Shown one piece after another: positions 1 to 5,606 of a stretch of 9,604 nt of DNA. How positions within the stretch are numbered: position 1 is the first letter of the stretch; every line of letters begins with the position of its first letter. Position numbers and translations under genes: made by a program. The stretch is taken from positions 1 through 9,604 of the forward strand of contig DNGI01000209.1 in NCBI GenBank assembly GCA_003486645.1, written 5' to 3'. A model generated the notes under the pieces. That model searched no databases and was not told the origin of the DNA. It was given only the letters and a program-made list of their open reading frames with translations. Origin of the DNA: Cyanobacteria bacterium UBA11370 (GTDB lineage Bacteria > Cyanobacteriota > Cyanobacteriia > Cyanobacteriales > Coleofasciculaceae).

Positions 1-35
1 TTTATTATTTGTTATTTGTTATTTGTTATTTGTTA
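1..35. repeat. Heptamer tandem repeat (TTATTTG)n at left edge
   Basis: Four perfect copies of the 7-base unit TTATTTG occupy 5-32, with a partial copy on each side. The array may continue beyond the window. It matches in period, but not in sequence, the other 7-bp arrays in this window. No gene is seen in 1-124. Confidence 0.9.
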
Positions 36-63
36 CGCTGTCACGCCTTTAATTTGGGTATCA

Positions 64-88
64 GTAGCGACCAAGATGGTCGCACTAC
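64..88. other. Short perfect hairpin downstream of the small ORF
   Basis: A seven-base perfect stem (GCGACCA at 67-73, TGGTCGC at 77-83) closes a three-base loop. Three further pairs (64-66 with 86-88) can form if two bases bulge out. It lies about 37 bp past the stop of the minus-strand gene at 125-469, so it could act as its transcription end. No U-run follows on the minus strand, so a mobile palindromic repeat is an equal alternative. Confidence 0.4.
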
Positions 89-124
89 AAGGATTCTGTA
101 ATTATTGACAAGTGGAATAGCTGC

Positions 125-469
125 TCAATGACAGCTACTTATAACAGAAAGAACTTTCATACAGGGGTGTTGGAGTTTTTTGCACCTAGTTTTAAAAATA
201 TTTTCTTCAAAAACATCTTTTGTTAAGTCACTATTGTCAGGCTTAACTATAGGAATGGGGCAAATTGCGTCAACTTTTGTACAAAAAATTGGAGGATAAT
301 TATAAATTTTAACACTAATATGATTTTTTTTATAAAGCTCTAAATCTCGATCAAAAATATACTCACTATAAGCGGCTAACTTATCTAACCCCAGAGAATT
401 CAACCAAATCTCTGAGATCAACCAAAATACTGTTTTTTTATTGAGTAACCTTCTCCATTTGACTTGCAT
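125..469 (-). CDS. Small hypothetical protein, 114 aa
   Basis: I do not recognise a defined family. The frame is open from an ATG at 469 to a TGA at 125. A purine-rich stretch upstream offers GGAG ten bases before the ATG (with AGGGG closer still), so translation is plausible. The N-terminal third has a Lys/Arg-rich start, a short hydrophobic stretch (about residues 13-26, VFWLISEIWLNSLG) and then GLDKLAAYSEYIF. A hydrophobic helix followed by a G-[LI]-D-x-L-A-x-Y-S-E-like motif is one I recall, without certainty, from small cyanobacterial hypothetical proteins. The C-terminal part has five cysteines (63, 70, 96, 103, 113) with no standard metal-site spacing. It lies 387 bp downstream of fdxH, past a likely terminator, so it is probably a separate transcript. 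It could also be a decayed or spurious frame. Confidence 0.5.
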   Translation of the reverse strand: MQVKWRRLLNKKTVFWLISEIWLNSLGLDKLAAYSEYIFDRDLELYKKNHISVKIYNYPPIFCTKVDAICPIPIVKPDNSDLTKDVFEENIFKTRCKKLQHPCMKVLSVISSCH

Positions 470-734
470 TGCCCCTGATCTCCCAATACGGTTGGGTAAA
501 AAATCGTAATCTCTTCATTCTTTTATTTTTACAAGCTTTAAAAATATGAGTTACAGACAAACAATTCACGATTCAGAAGCTAGAATTAAGAATGAATGAG
601 AATGATTTTTTTTAAATTGAAGAGTTAACAGACTAGTGATAGGTTAGCCATTCTAAACTCATTAATTCTGATATCAATTTTAAAATAGATGCGGCACATC
701 AGTTGCTGAAACTCTGACCGAGTAAGTGTTTCCC

Positions 735-762
735 AATCTAAAATCCAAAATCTAAAATCTTA
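735..762. repeat. Heptamer repeat, four copies of AATCYAA type
   Basis: Four consecutive 7-base units (aatctaa, aatccaa, aatctaa, aatctta) belong to the same family as the GGATTTT arrays at 3067, 5551 and 7043, but in the opposite orientation relative to nif transcription. The array sits just beyond the probable fdxH terminator. Confidence 0.85.
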
Positions 763-800
763 AATAGTATGATCGCCAAAACTTTTAAGTAGCTTAATCG

Positions 801-833
801 ACTCCCGCTATACCGTTTTCAGTTAACGGGAGT
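801..833 (-). terminator. Probable terminator hairpin after fdxH
   Basis: A perfect seven-base stem (ACTCCCG at 801-807, CGGGAGT at 827-833) begins about 24 bp past the fdxH stop codon. Four more pairs can form if one base bulges. On the transcribed strand the stem is followed by AU-rich sequence rather than a clean U-run, so efficient intrinsic termination is likely but not certain. Its position fits the end of the nif operon. Confidence 0.55.
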
Positions 834-856
834 GATTGCTTAACCCAGTCAATTAC

Positions 857-1171
857 TCAAACCAGATAGGCTTCTTGATGCGTTTTGATTGTACAATCTG
901 AACGAGGATAAGCCACACAGAGAAGAACAAAACCTTTGCTCACTTGTTCATCATCTAAGAAAACTTGATCATCCTGATTCACTTCACCCTCAACCATTTT
1001 GCCAACGCAACTGGAACACGAACCAGAATGACATGAGAAGGGCAAATCAATACCTTGTTCTTCGGCTGCTTCTAAGATATAGGTATCCTCACCAACTTCA
1101 ATCGTGACATCCATTTCAGGGGGCTTATTCTTTTTGCCCTTGATTAAGCGAACTTTATAAGTGGTAGCCAT
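857..1171 (-). CDS. fdxH: [2Fe-2S] ferredoxin, nitrogenase electron donor
   Basis: This is a plant-type ferredoxin of 104 residues that carries electrons to the nitrogenase Fe protein (NifH) in the cytoplasm. The cluster ligands are visible as Cys47-x4-Cys52-x2-Cys55 and Cys85, in the motif [11 protein letters not shown] and in LLCVAYP. The ending [11 protein letters not shown] is characteristic of the heterocyst-type FdxH rather than photosynthetic PetF. The N-terminus is Lys-rich (K11, K13, K14, K16); basic residues near positions 10-11 of the Anabaena protein are known to matter for interaction with NifH. Compared with my memory of the 99-residue Anabaena FdxH, this protein is about five residues longer near residues 14-18. 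The ATG has a good ribosome-binding site (GAGGAG, 1181-1186, nine bases away). It is the last gene of the hesA-hesB-fdxH run, 54 bp after hesB. Confidence 0.96.
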   Translation of the reverse strand: MATTYKVRLIKGKKNKPPEMDVTIEVGEDTYILEAAEEQGIDLPFSCHSGSCSSCVGKMVEGEVNQDDQVFLDDEQVSKGFVLLCVAYPRSDCTIKTHQEAYLV

Positions 1172-1225
1172 CTTGAAATTCTCCTCAATTATTAGTAGTC
1201 GTGGTAATTTGGAAGCAAAAACTAA

Positions 1226-1597
1226 TTAGCTACAGGGTGTTGCTGTTGGTGTACAATCTCCAGCTTGAAATGACTTGCCACATCCACAGGTATCGGTTGC
1301 ATTAGGATTACTAAATTTGAATCCGCTTTGAGTTAAACTTTCAACAAAATCAATCACAACACCATTGAGTAGTGGCGCACTTTTGGGGTCAATATAAATT
1401 GGTACTTTGTCTTGTTCAAACACTAAATCGTCTGGATTTGGAGTACTGGCTATGTTCAAAGCATATTCATAGCCACTACAGCCACCATCCACAACAGCTA
1501 CACGGATTCCTTTTGGGGTTTGAGGTGCGTCTGTCGCAGTACCTCGTAAGAAATTACGCAGTCGAAAGGCGGCTATTTCAGTTAAGATAACAGTCAT
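1226..1597 (-). CDS. hesB: HesB, A-type iron-sulfur carrier (IscA-like)
   Basis: This 123-residue protein belongs to the HesB/IscA/SufA family, which holds and passes on Fe-S clusters to target apoproteins. The three conserved cysteines are Cys40 (in DGGCSGYEY) and the C-terminal pair Cys104 and Cys106 (in TDTCGCGKSF). A Cys-containing tail (Cys115, Cys122) follows; from memory the nif-linked HesB of Nostoc has a similar tail. The ATG at 1597 has a strong ribosome-binding site, AAGGAG six bases upstream. It lies 79 bp after hesA and 54 bp before fdxH. The context implies supply of clusters to nitrogenase components or to FdxH; the specific client is inferred. Confidence 0.96.
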   Translation of the reverse strand: MTVILTEIAAFRLRNFLRGTATDAPQTPKGIRVAVVDGGCSGYEYALNIASTPNPDDLVFEQDKVPIYIDPKSAPLLNGVVIDFVESLTQSGFKFSNPNATDTCGCGKSFQAGDCTPTATPCS

Positions 1598-1676
1598 AAA
1601 AATCTCCTTGGATTCTGTTAAAACTTGTCAGTAATTTGATGCAATCCTTCGTTTCTTACTTGTTGAACGTTAAACC

Positions 1677-2492
1677 TCAACACGTTACCAATTCTTTTTG
1701 CTGGAGTTGTCCATACAAAAGTTCAACAGTATTGGTAATTCCCCGCGTCTTATCCTTACCGCAAATAGGGCAATCCGGGTCATGATAAGATCGACGTTTA
1801 GCAAACTCCAAACGATTTAATTCCATCGTTAATAACTGTCCCAAAAGCGGTTGACCTAATCCAGTAATTAACTTGATTGCCTCTAAAGCTGCCAAACAAG
1901 CCAAGGTTCCAGGAACCGCACCAACAACACCAAAACCGCGTCGATCCCAATCGGGTTTTTCAGGAAATAAACAGGATAAACAGGGTGTTTTACCCGGTAC
2001 AATTGTAGTTAGATAAGCCTCCATCCCATTCATAGCGGCTTCGACCATTGGCTTATCCCACAACACACAAGCGGCATTTAATAAATCGCGTTCTTCAAAG
2101 TTGTGGGCGCAACTTAAAGCAATGTCAGCTTGTTGAACTAATGAGTCTACATTGTCGGGCGTAATGTATTCTGCGATCGCTTCGACTTCCACATCTGGAT
2201 TGATTCCCGCTAAAGTTTCTGCGGCTTTAAAAACTCTAGGCAAACCCACCCAATCATCTGTCATTAAAATCTGACGATTCATGTCATCAAGGCGCAAATT
2301 TCCACCTCGAACTAGGATAATTTTGCCAATTCCAGCAACGGCTAAATAAAGGGCAACTGTTCCACCTAAACCGCCTACACCTGTGACTAAAGCGGTTGAA
2401 GATTTGAGTAATTTTTGCCCTTCCTCACCAAAGCCAGGAAGCATCATTTGCCGTTGATAGCGTTCTAATTCCGTTGGGGTAAGCTTGAACAC
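1677..2492 (-). CDS. hesA: HesA, ThiF/MoeB-type E1-like adenylating protein
   Basis: HesA belongs to the E1-like superfamily that adenylates the C-terminus of small sulfur-carrier proteins. Its precise nitrogenase role is unsettled, but it always sits with nif genes in cyanobacteria. From the GTG at 2492 the protein has 271 residues. The nucleotide-binding loop GVGGLGG is at about 38-44, the LDDMNRQ segment follows at about 69-75, and the zinc site is formed by Cys171-x2-Cys174 and Cys241-x2-Cys244. The GTG is preferred because AAGGAG lies six bases before it and the protein then begins FKLTPTELERY, as the Nostoc protein does. An in-frame TTG at 2516 would add eight residues and overlap nifW, without a ribosome-binding site of its own. 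The chosen start is 10 bp after the nifW stop. A HIP1 octamer lies at 2173-2180. Confidence 0.95.
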   Translation of the reverse strand: MFKLTPTELERYQRQMMLPGFGEEGQKLLKSSTALVTGVGGLGGTVALYLAVAGIGKIILVRGGNLRLDDMNRQILMTDDWVGLPRVFKAAETLAGINPDVEVEAIAEYITPDNVDSLVQQADIALSCAHNFEERDLLNAACVLWDKPMVEAAMNGMEAYLTTIVPGKTPCLSCLFPEKPDWDRRGFGVVGAVPGTLACLAALEAIKLITGLGQPLLGQLLTMELNRLEFAKRRSYHDPDCPICGKDKTRGITNTVELLYGQLQQKELVTC

Positions 2493-2498
2493 GCCTTT

Positions 2499-2504
2499 CT
2501 CCTT
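2499..2504 (-). promoter_or_regulatory. Ribosome-binding site that fixes the hesA start
   Basis: AAGGAG on the minus strand lies six bases before the GTG at 2492. It overlaps the nifW stop codon (2503-2505), so ribosomes finishing nifW are placed to start hesA. Confidence 0.8.
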
Positions 2505-2829
2505 AGTTAGTACCAATATCTTGCAGTAAGACCACGTTTTTCGGCTTTTCTTGAAATACCTTGAACAGCTTTGTTTCTAGAGGGCTGTTAGTCAGAAAAA
2601 CTTGATACGCTTCTGCCAAAGCATCCCGATATTTGCCCAGTTGTTCTGCTTCATTTAAGTCAGGAAATACGTGATCAATTTCCCGAATTAGAAGTGAAAA
2701 CTGTTTCAAGATATGAAGGCGATTGATATTGACAAAATGCTGGTCGTAAGGAAGTTGAAAAAACTGAAAATACTCCTCAGCATTCACAATTTTCTTGAAT
2801 TCTGATAAAGATTGTGCTGTATCTGTCAT
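2503..2829 (-). CDS. nifW: NifW, nitrogenase-stabilising protein
   Basis: NifW is a small soluble protein that associates with the MoFe protein and is linked to its maturation or protection from oxygen. The sequence carries the family core FKKIVNAEEYFQFFQLPYD, then NINRLHILKQFS and KLFKVFQEKPKNVVLL. From the ATG at 2829 it has 108 residues, normal for cyanobacterial NifW. That ATG is chosen because GGAGAGG lies eight bases before it and it overlaps the stop of the preceding DUF683 gene in an ATGA arrangement, a typical sign of translational coupling. A second in-frame ATG at 2847 would add six residues but has no ribosome-binding site. hesA follows 10 bp after the stop. Confidence 0.95.
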   Translation of the reverse strand: MTDTAQSLSEFKKIVNAEEYFQFFQLPYDQHFVNINRLHILKQFSLLIREIDHVFPDLNEAEQLGKYRDALAEAYQVFLTNSPLETKLFKVFQEKPKNVVLLQDIGTN

Positions 2830-3062
2830 TGCAACTGCCTCTCCCATGCTTTTAGTTGCTTTTTCAACTCATCCAATTCGTGATAGATCTCGTAAGTTTT
2901 TGCCGCTTCGTCTAGAAGTTTCTGATAATCGTTCGGCAATCCTTCGGCTAAATCATGAAGATCCATCTTCATTTGTCCCGCCTTACTGTTGAGGCGCTTA
3001 ATTTTAGCTTTCAAATCTTCAACAGCTTCGGGTGTTGGAATTTCTGCTTTGATTTGCACCAT
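2826..3062 (-). CDS. DUF683 / CCE_0567-like helical nif accessory protein
   Basis: This 78-residue protein matches the small nif-linked family DUF683 (Rop-like; Cyanothece CCE_0567 is a structurally studied member). It is almost wholly charged and helical, and two antiparallel helices are likely: about 10-43 (EAVEDLKAKIKRLNSKAGQMK onward) and 47-77 (LLDEAAKTYEIYHELDELKK). The family is thought to act in nitrogenase cofactor assembly or metal handling together with the neighbouring DUF269 protein; no enzymatic motif is seen. The ATG at 3062 has no clear Shine-Dalgarno sequence: only GAAAG and then degenerate GGATTTT-type heptamers lie in front. No other start gives a full domain. The stop overlaps the nifW ATG by four bases. 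Confidence 0.92.
   Translation of the reverse strand: MVQIKAEIPTPEAVEDLKAKIKRLNSKAGQMKMDLHDLAEGLPNDYQKLLDEAAKTYEIYHELDELKKQLKAWERQLQ
2838..2844 (-). promoter_or_regulatory. Ribosome-binding site that fixes the nifW start
   Basis: GGAGAGG lies eight bases before the ATG at 2829, inside the 3' end of the DUF683 gene. It also sits directly inside the extra codons that the alternative ATG at 2847 would use, which argues against that start. Confidence 0.7.
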
Positions 3063-3066
3063 CTTT

Positions 3067-3085
3067 CGATTTTAGATTTTGGATT
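3067..3085. repeat. Degenerate GGATTTT heptamers before DUF683
   Basis: Units cgatttt, agatttt and ggatt lie in 7-base phase, ending four bases before the DUF683 start codon. They occupy the place where a ribosome-binding site would be expected. Confidence 0.7.
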
Positions 3086-3094
3086 GGGATGATT

Positions 3095-3128
3095 TAGGTG
3101 GGGTTTTAGTATTGTTAAATCCCACCTA
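3095..3128 (-). other. Intra-operon hairpin between DUF269 and DUF683
   Basis: A perfect eight-base stem (TAGGTGGG at 3095-3102, CCCACCTA at 3121-3128) lies in the 77-bp gap. After one A-C mismatch in the transcript, three more A-U pairs can form, leaving a loop of about ten bases. No U-run follows, so an RNA-stability, processing or attenuation element is more likely than a full terminator; DUF683 through fdxH would otherwise lose read-through. Confidence 0.5.
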
Positions 3129-3139
3129 GGATGTATGAC

Positions 3140-3613
3140 TTAAAATCGGGCAACTTCAGGGAAACGTTGAATAATTTCAATTCCTGATTTAGTTACTTTT
3201 TCGCCTTGGGTGGCGAGTTTTTCTAGTGAATCATAACCAAAACGTTGGGCATCTCGTAGGGTTGCAGAAACTACCATTAAACGCCCCGTCCACACTAACG
3301 CCCAGCCAAATCCTTCATGGCTTAAATCGATAACAACTTGACAAAGTTGCCCGGTTTCTTTTTCAATACAGGCGGCGATCGCACGGTAAAAGCATAAAAT
3401 CCTCAGTTGTGTACCGGACTCAACATCACCATCAACCGAGATTTGGCGTTTTTTCTCTTTACTAACTACAAATGACGAGAGAACTAATTCATCCGCCCAA
3501 TTGCGATAAACACCATAATGATCTTGGGCACGGACTTGTCGCACTAATTCTTGTAGAAATGAACTTTCAGCGACAATACTCGTTGTAGTTTCTGGATTTG
3601 TGGTTGTACTCAT
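3140..3613 (-). CDS. DUF269, NifX-associated nitrogen fixation protein
   Basis: This is the DUF269 family protein that nearly always follows nifX and is thought to help FeMo-cofactor maturation with NifX; its biochemical activity is not known. From the ATG at 3613 it has 157 residues, including the family-typical stretches VRAQDHYGVYRNWADELVL (about 27-45), RQISVDGDVES, and IDLSHEGFGWALVWTGRL (about 95-112). The start is ambiguous. The frame stays open upstream to an ATG at 3703, adding 30 residues encoded mostly by heptamer repeats and rich in Asn, Gln and Thr. I prefer 3613 because homologues begin close to it, but no Shine-Dalgarno sequence precedes it: GGTTGTT repeats abut the ATG. The ATG at 3703 has GGGGGAG one base away, too close to be ideal. 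A HIP1 octamer lies at 3375-3382. Confidence 0.93.
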   Translation of the reverse strand: MSTTTNPETTTSIVAESSFLQELVRQVRAQDHYGVYRNWADELVLSSFVVSKEKKRQISVDGDVESGTQLRILCFYRAIAACIEKETGQLCQVVIDLSHEGFGWALVWTGRLMVVSATLRDAQRFGYDSLEKLATQGEKVTKSGIEIIQRFPEVARF

Positions 3614-3676
3614 TGTTGTTGGTTGTTGGTTGTTGGTTGTTGGTTCTTGGTTGTTGGTTGTTAGTTGTTGGTTATT
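3614..3676. repeat. Heptamer tandem repeat (GGTTGTT)n before DUF269
   Basis: Nine 7-base units in unbroken phase, six of them either perfect GGTTGTT (five) or one edge variant TGTTGTT, with single-base variants ggttctt, agttgtt and ggttatt. The array ends directly against the DUF269 start codon at 3613. It is free of stops in the DUF269 frame, where it reads as alternating TTNNQQ-like residues. Confidence 0.9.
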
Positions 3677-3678
3677 TG

Positions 3679-3710
3679 TCTCCCCATCTCCCCCTCTCCC
3701 CATCTCCCCC
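3679..3710. repeat. 16-bp direct tandem duplication, C-rich
   Basis: The unit TCTCCCCATCTCCCCC occurs twice back to back (3679-3694 and 3695-3710). On the transcribed strand it gives G-rich GGGGGAGATGGGGAGA and contains the alternative DUF269 ATG at 3703. Similar G-rich phrases are common between genes of filamentous cyanobacteria. Confidence 0.85.
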
Positions 3711-3720
3711 TATGTCTTAA

Positions 3721-4125
3721 CTATTTCGCCTCTTCCTCAAACTCATTTTTCGCTGACTCTGTAGCGAGAACTTTACGTAACCAAGGTGGAGGATTACCCT
3801 TTAACGTCTTAACCAAATTATCCAGAATTTCGGTAATTTGTTCCTCTTCATTTCTTGCCTTAATTGGTGTAACTTTCTTGCGAATTAAACGCGCAGCAGC
3901 ACTTCCACCAATGGCAGAAACGTAAACAATTGTACAGTCAGATAAAGCTTCAATTTTTGGAACCAATTTATCTTCATTTCCATCTTCCTTGAGGTTCTTT
4001 TCAAACTCAACTGTGCCTAATGGTTGATACCCATCTGTAGAAACCTCATAAATAGCGAGGTGGGGGGCCCAACCGAAGTGGGCATTAATGTGAACCATGT
4101 CATTGGTAGCAAAAGCAACTTTCAT
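3721..4125 (-). CDS. nifX: NifX, FeMo-cofactor precursor carrier
   Basis: NifX (dinitrogenase iron-molybdenum cofactor family, 134 residues) binds the FeMo-co precursor and passes it between NifB and NifEN in the cytoplasm. The family fold shows as MKVAFATND at the N-terminus, then INAHFGWAPHLAIYEV (with His16-Phe-Gly) and the glycine-rich VYVSAIGGSAAARLIRKK at about 67-84, followed by EEEQITEILDNLVKTLKG. The acidic tail EFEEEAK ends at a TAG at 3721. The ATG at 4125 has a good ribosome-binding site (AGGAG, seven bases upstream). It lies 53 bp after nifN. NafY-like fusions contain a NifX domain, but the length and position here fit plain NifX. Confidence 0.96.
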   Translation of the reverse strand: MKVAFATNDMVHINAHFGWAPHLAIYEVSTDGYQPLGTVEFEKNLKEDGNEDKLVPKIEALSDCTIVYVSAIGGSAAARLIRKKVTPIKARNEEEQITEILDNLVKTLKGNPPPWLRKVLATESAKNEFEEEAK

Positions 4126-4178
4126 GTCAACTCTCCTCTAGCTTTGTTGCAAGACTGAACAATGAAAAATGAACAGGT

Positions 4179-5549
4179 TTAAGGTTTAGGGTGCGATTCT
4201 TCGGCTTCAATAAAGATGTTGCCAATATCGAAAAGGAATTGTATCGTACCTCGATATCCGACTAAGCAGCGTTGACCATTTCCTAAGCGATCAAAGATGG
4301 GATAACCCATGCGATACAACGGAATATTCAGTTTTTGAGAAAGCCGTTTTCCATGGGAATTGGTAATCAGTAAATCGGAACCAGCGGCTAAGTCTTCTAA
4401 GTCTTCTAAATCGCCAATGGTTACGGAATTGACAGGTAATTCTTCGAGTAAGGGAGATTTAGTTGTGGTTACGGCGGCTTGAATTTCCGCTCCCATTTCT
4501 TTGAGTAACCAACTGGTTTGATAGAGTAAGTCGGGTTCTAAGGCGAGAGAGATTCGTTTGCGTCCAAAATAGAAATGGGTGTCAAGAATCGCATCTTGTA
4601 ATTGGCGGCGTTGGGAATTATATTTCTGGGGGACATGAGGAGGACTAATAAAGTGTGGATCACATCGAGAACTCACAATTTGAGACAGTCGCCACACGAA
4701 CTTATCAACCGCTTCTAAACCTGCTAACCGAGGAAATAATTCGTAGGGTGTGCCAAAGCGTTTCTGTAAGATTTCAGCCGCTGGGCGAATACTTTCCCCA
4801 ATTGCTAGTGTAAAAGTTGATCGCTCTAATTGCCTTAATTTCTGTAAGGATGTGCCGCCAGCCGTCGTGGTATTGTAATCATCTTCTAGATGCCCATCTA
4901 AGGAACCGGAGAGATCAGGAATTACCAGCGGTTCTAAGCCAAATGTCTCAACAATTTCCTTAATTTCCGCCACATCTCCAGGTGAAAGTAACGAACCCGC
5001 GACAATAGTAACTTGAGGTTTGGGATGAACAGCCGCAATCTTACTAGATTGGGTAGTGCTATCAACAAATAGCCCATAATCTGTTGCTACAATTTGCTCC
5101 ACTGCTGCGGCAAAACCATCTTGTAATGCTCCCTTGTAATCGGGTGTTGAAACAAAGACAATAGGTAGAGAATTAAGTTCAGGATGGCGCTTCCGAAATG
5201 TCCTAAGAATGCCCTGCATATCATCGCCCCGCGTTTCAGTTAAACCTGTAGTTAAAAGACCAATAATTTCAGGTTTTGCTTTCTCCACTAGCGTTAAAAT
5301 CGCTTGTTCAACATTCTCTTCACCGCCCAAAATTGTACTTACTTCAGTCATGGCTGTAGTCGCCATGGGAATGGCTTCGCGGAAATGACGGACTAGCATT
5401 ACTTTGGCAAATGCTGTGCAACCTTGAGAACCATGAAATAATGGCATCATGCCTTTTAATCCTAGAAATGCTAAGGCTGCACCTAACGGTTGGCTTTGTT
5501 TTAAAGGATTGACCGCGACAGGTTTTTTAGGAGTGCATACTGTAGTCAT
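4179..5549 (-). CDS. nifN: NifN, beta subunit of the FeMo-co scaffold NifEN
   Basis: NifN pairs with NifE to form the tetramer on which the NifB-derived cluster is converted to FeMo-co. At 456 residues it is full length. It is homologous to NifK: the motif LFHGSQGC ends in Cys44, the ligand position of the NifEN [4Fe-4S] cluster in the Azotobacter protein, while the NifK P-cluster Cys of KACQPLG is Ser19 here (KQSQPLG), as expected for NifN. TGLTETRGDD (101-110) and LITNSHGKRL near the C-terminus are further family marks. The start at 5549 matches homologues (VAVNPLKQSQPLGA soon after). However, no Shine-Dalgarno sequence exists: a GGATTTT heptamer array begins one base upstream of the ATG. 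A 9-bp tandem duplication inside the gene (4390-4407) encodes LEDLED. nifE and nifN are separate genes, not fused, 57 bp apart. Confidence 0.97.
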   Translation of the reverse strand: MTTVCTPKKPVAVNPLKQSQPLGAALAFLGLKGMMPLFHGSQGCTAFAKVMLVRHFREAIPMATTAMTEVSTILGGEENVEQAILTLVEKAKPEIIGLLTTGLTETRGDDMQGILRTFRKRHPELNSLPIVFVSTPDYKGALQDGFAAAVEQIVATDYGLFVDSTTQSSKIAAVHPKPQVTIVAGSLLSPGDVAEIKEIVETFGLEPLVIPDLSGSLDGHLEDDYNTTTAGGTSLQKLRQLERSTFTLAIGESIRPAAEILQKRFGTPYELFPRLAGLEAVDKFVWRLSQIVSSRCDPHFISPPHVPQKYNSQRRQLQDAILDTHFYFGRKRISLALEPDLLYQTSWLLKEMGAEIQAAVTTTKSPLLEELPVNSVTIGDLEDLEDLAAGSDLLITNSHGKRLSQKLNIPLYRMGYPIFDRLGNGQRCLVGYRGTIQFLFDIGNIFIEAEESHPKP

Positions 5550-5550
5550 T

Positions 5551-5583
5551 GGATTTTGGATTTTGGATTTTGGATTTTGGATT
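5551..5583. repeat. Perfect heptamer repeat (GGATTTT)4.7 at the nifN start
   Basis: Four perfect GGATTTT units and a five-base partial unit fill more than half of the 57-bp nifE-nifN gap. The array ends one base from the nifN ATG and leaves an A/C-rich leader on the transcript with no ribosome-binding motif. Confidence 0.95.
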
Positions 5584-5606
5584 GATGACTGATAGAGGAG
5601 GAATAA

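Larger units (their letters stand above)
470..856. other. 387-bp gene-free gap between fdxH and the small ORF
   Basis: No convincing coding frame is seen on either strand. The gap contains the probable fdxH terminator (801-833), a GGATTTT-type heptamer array (735-762) and AT-rich sequence that should hold the promoter of the small downstream gene. I see no clear -35/-10 pair and no GTA-N8-TAC NtcA site. A weak Fur-box-like stretch at about 598-616 is discussed under findings. Confidence 0.7.

Noticed and set aside
889..1590. Plus-strand frames opposite fdxH (889-1107) and hesB (1372-1590)
   Set aside because: They are antisense shadows of well-conserved genes and their translations show no recognisable motifs.
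2060..2130. HesA has His where MoeB/ThiF have the catalytic Asp of the C-T-D-N motif (SCAHNF here)
   Set aside because: As far as I recall, nif-linked HesA of Nostoc has the same CAHNF sequence, so this is a feature of the subfamily and not a lesion in this gene.
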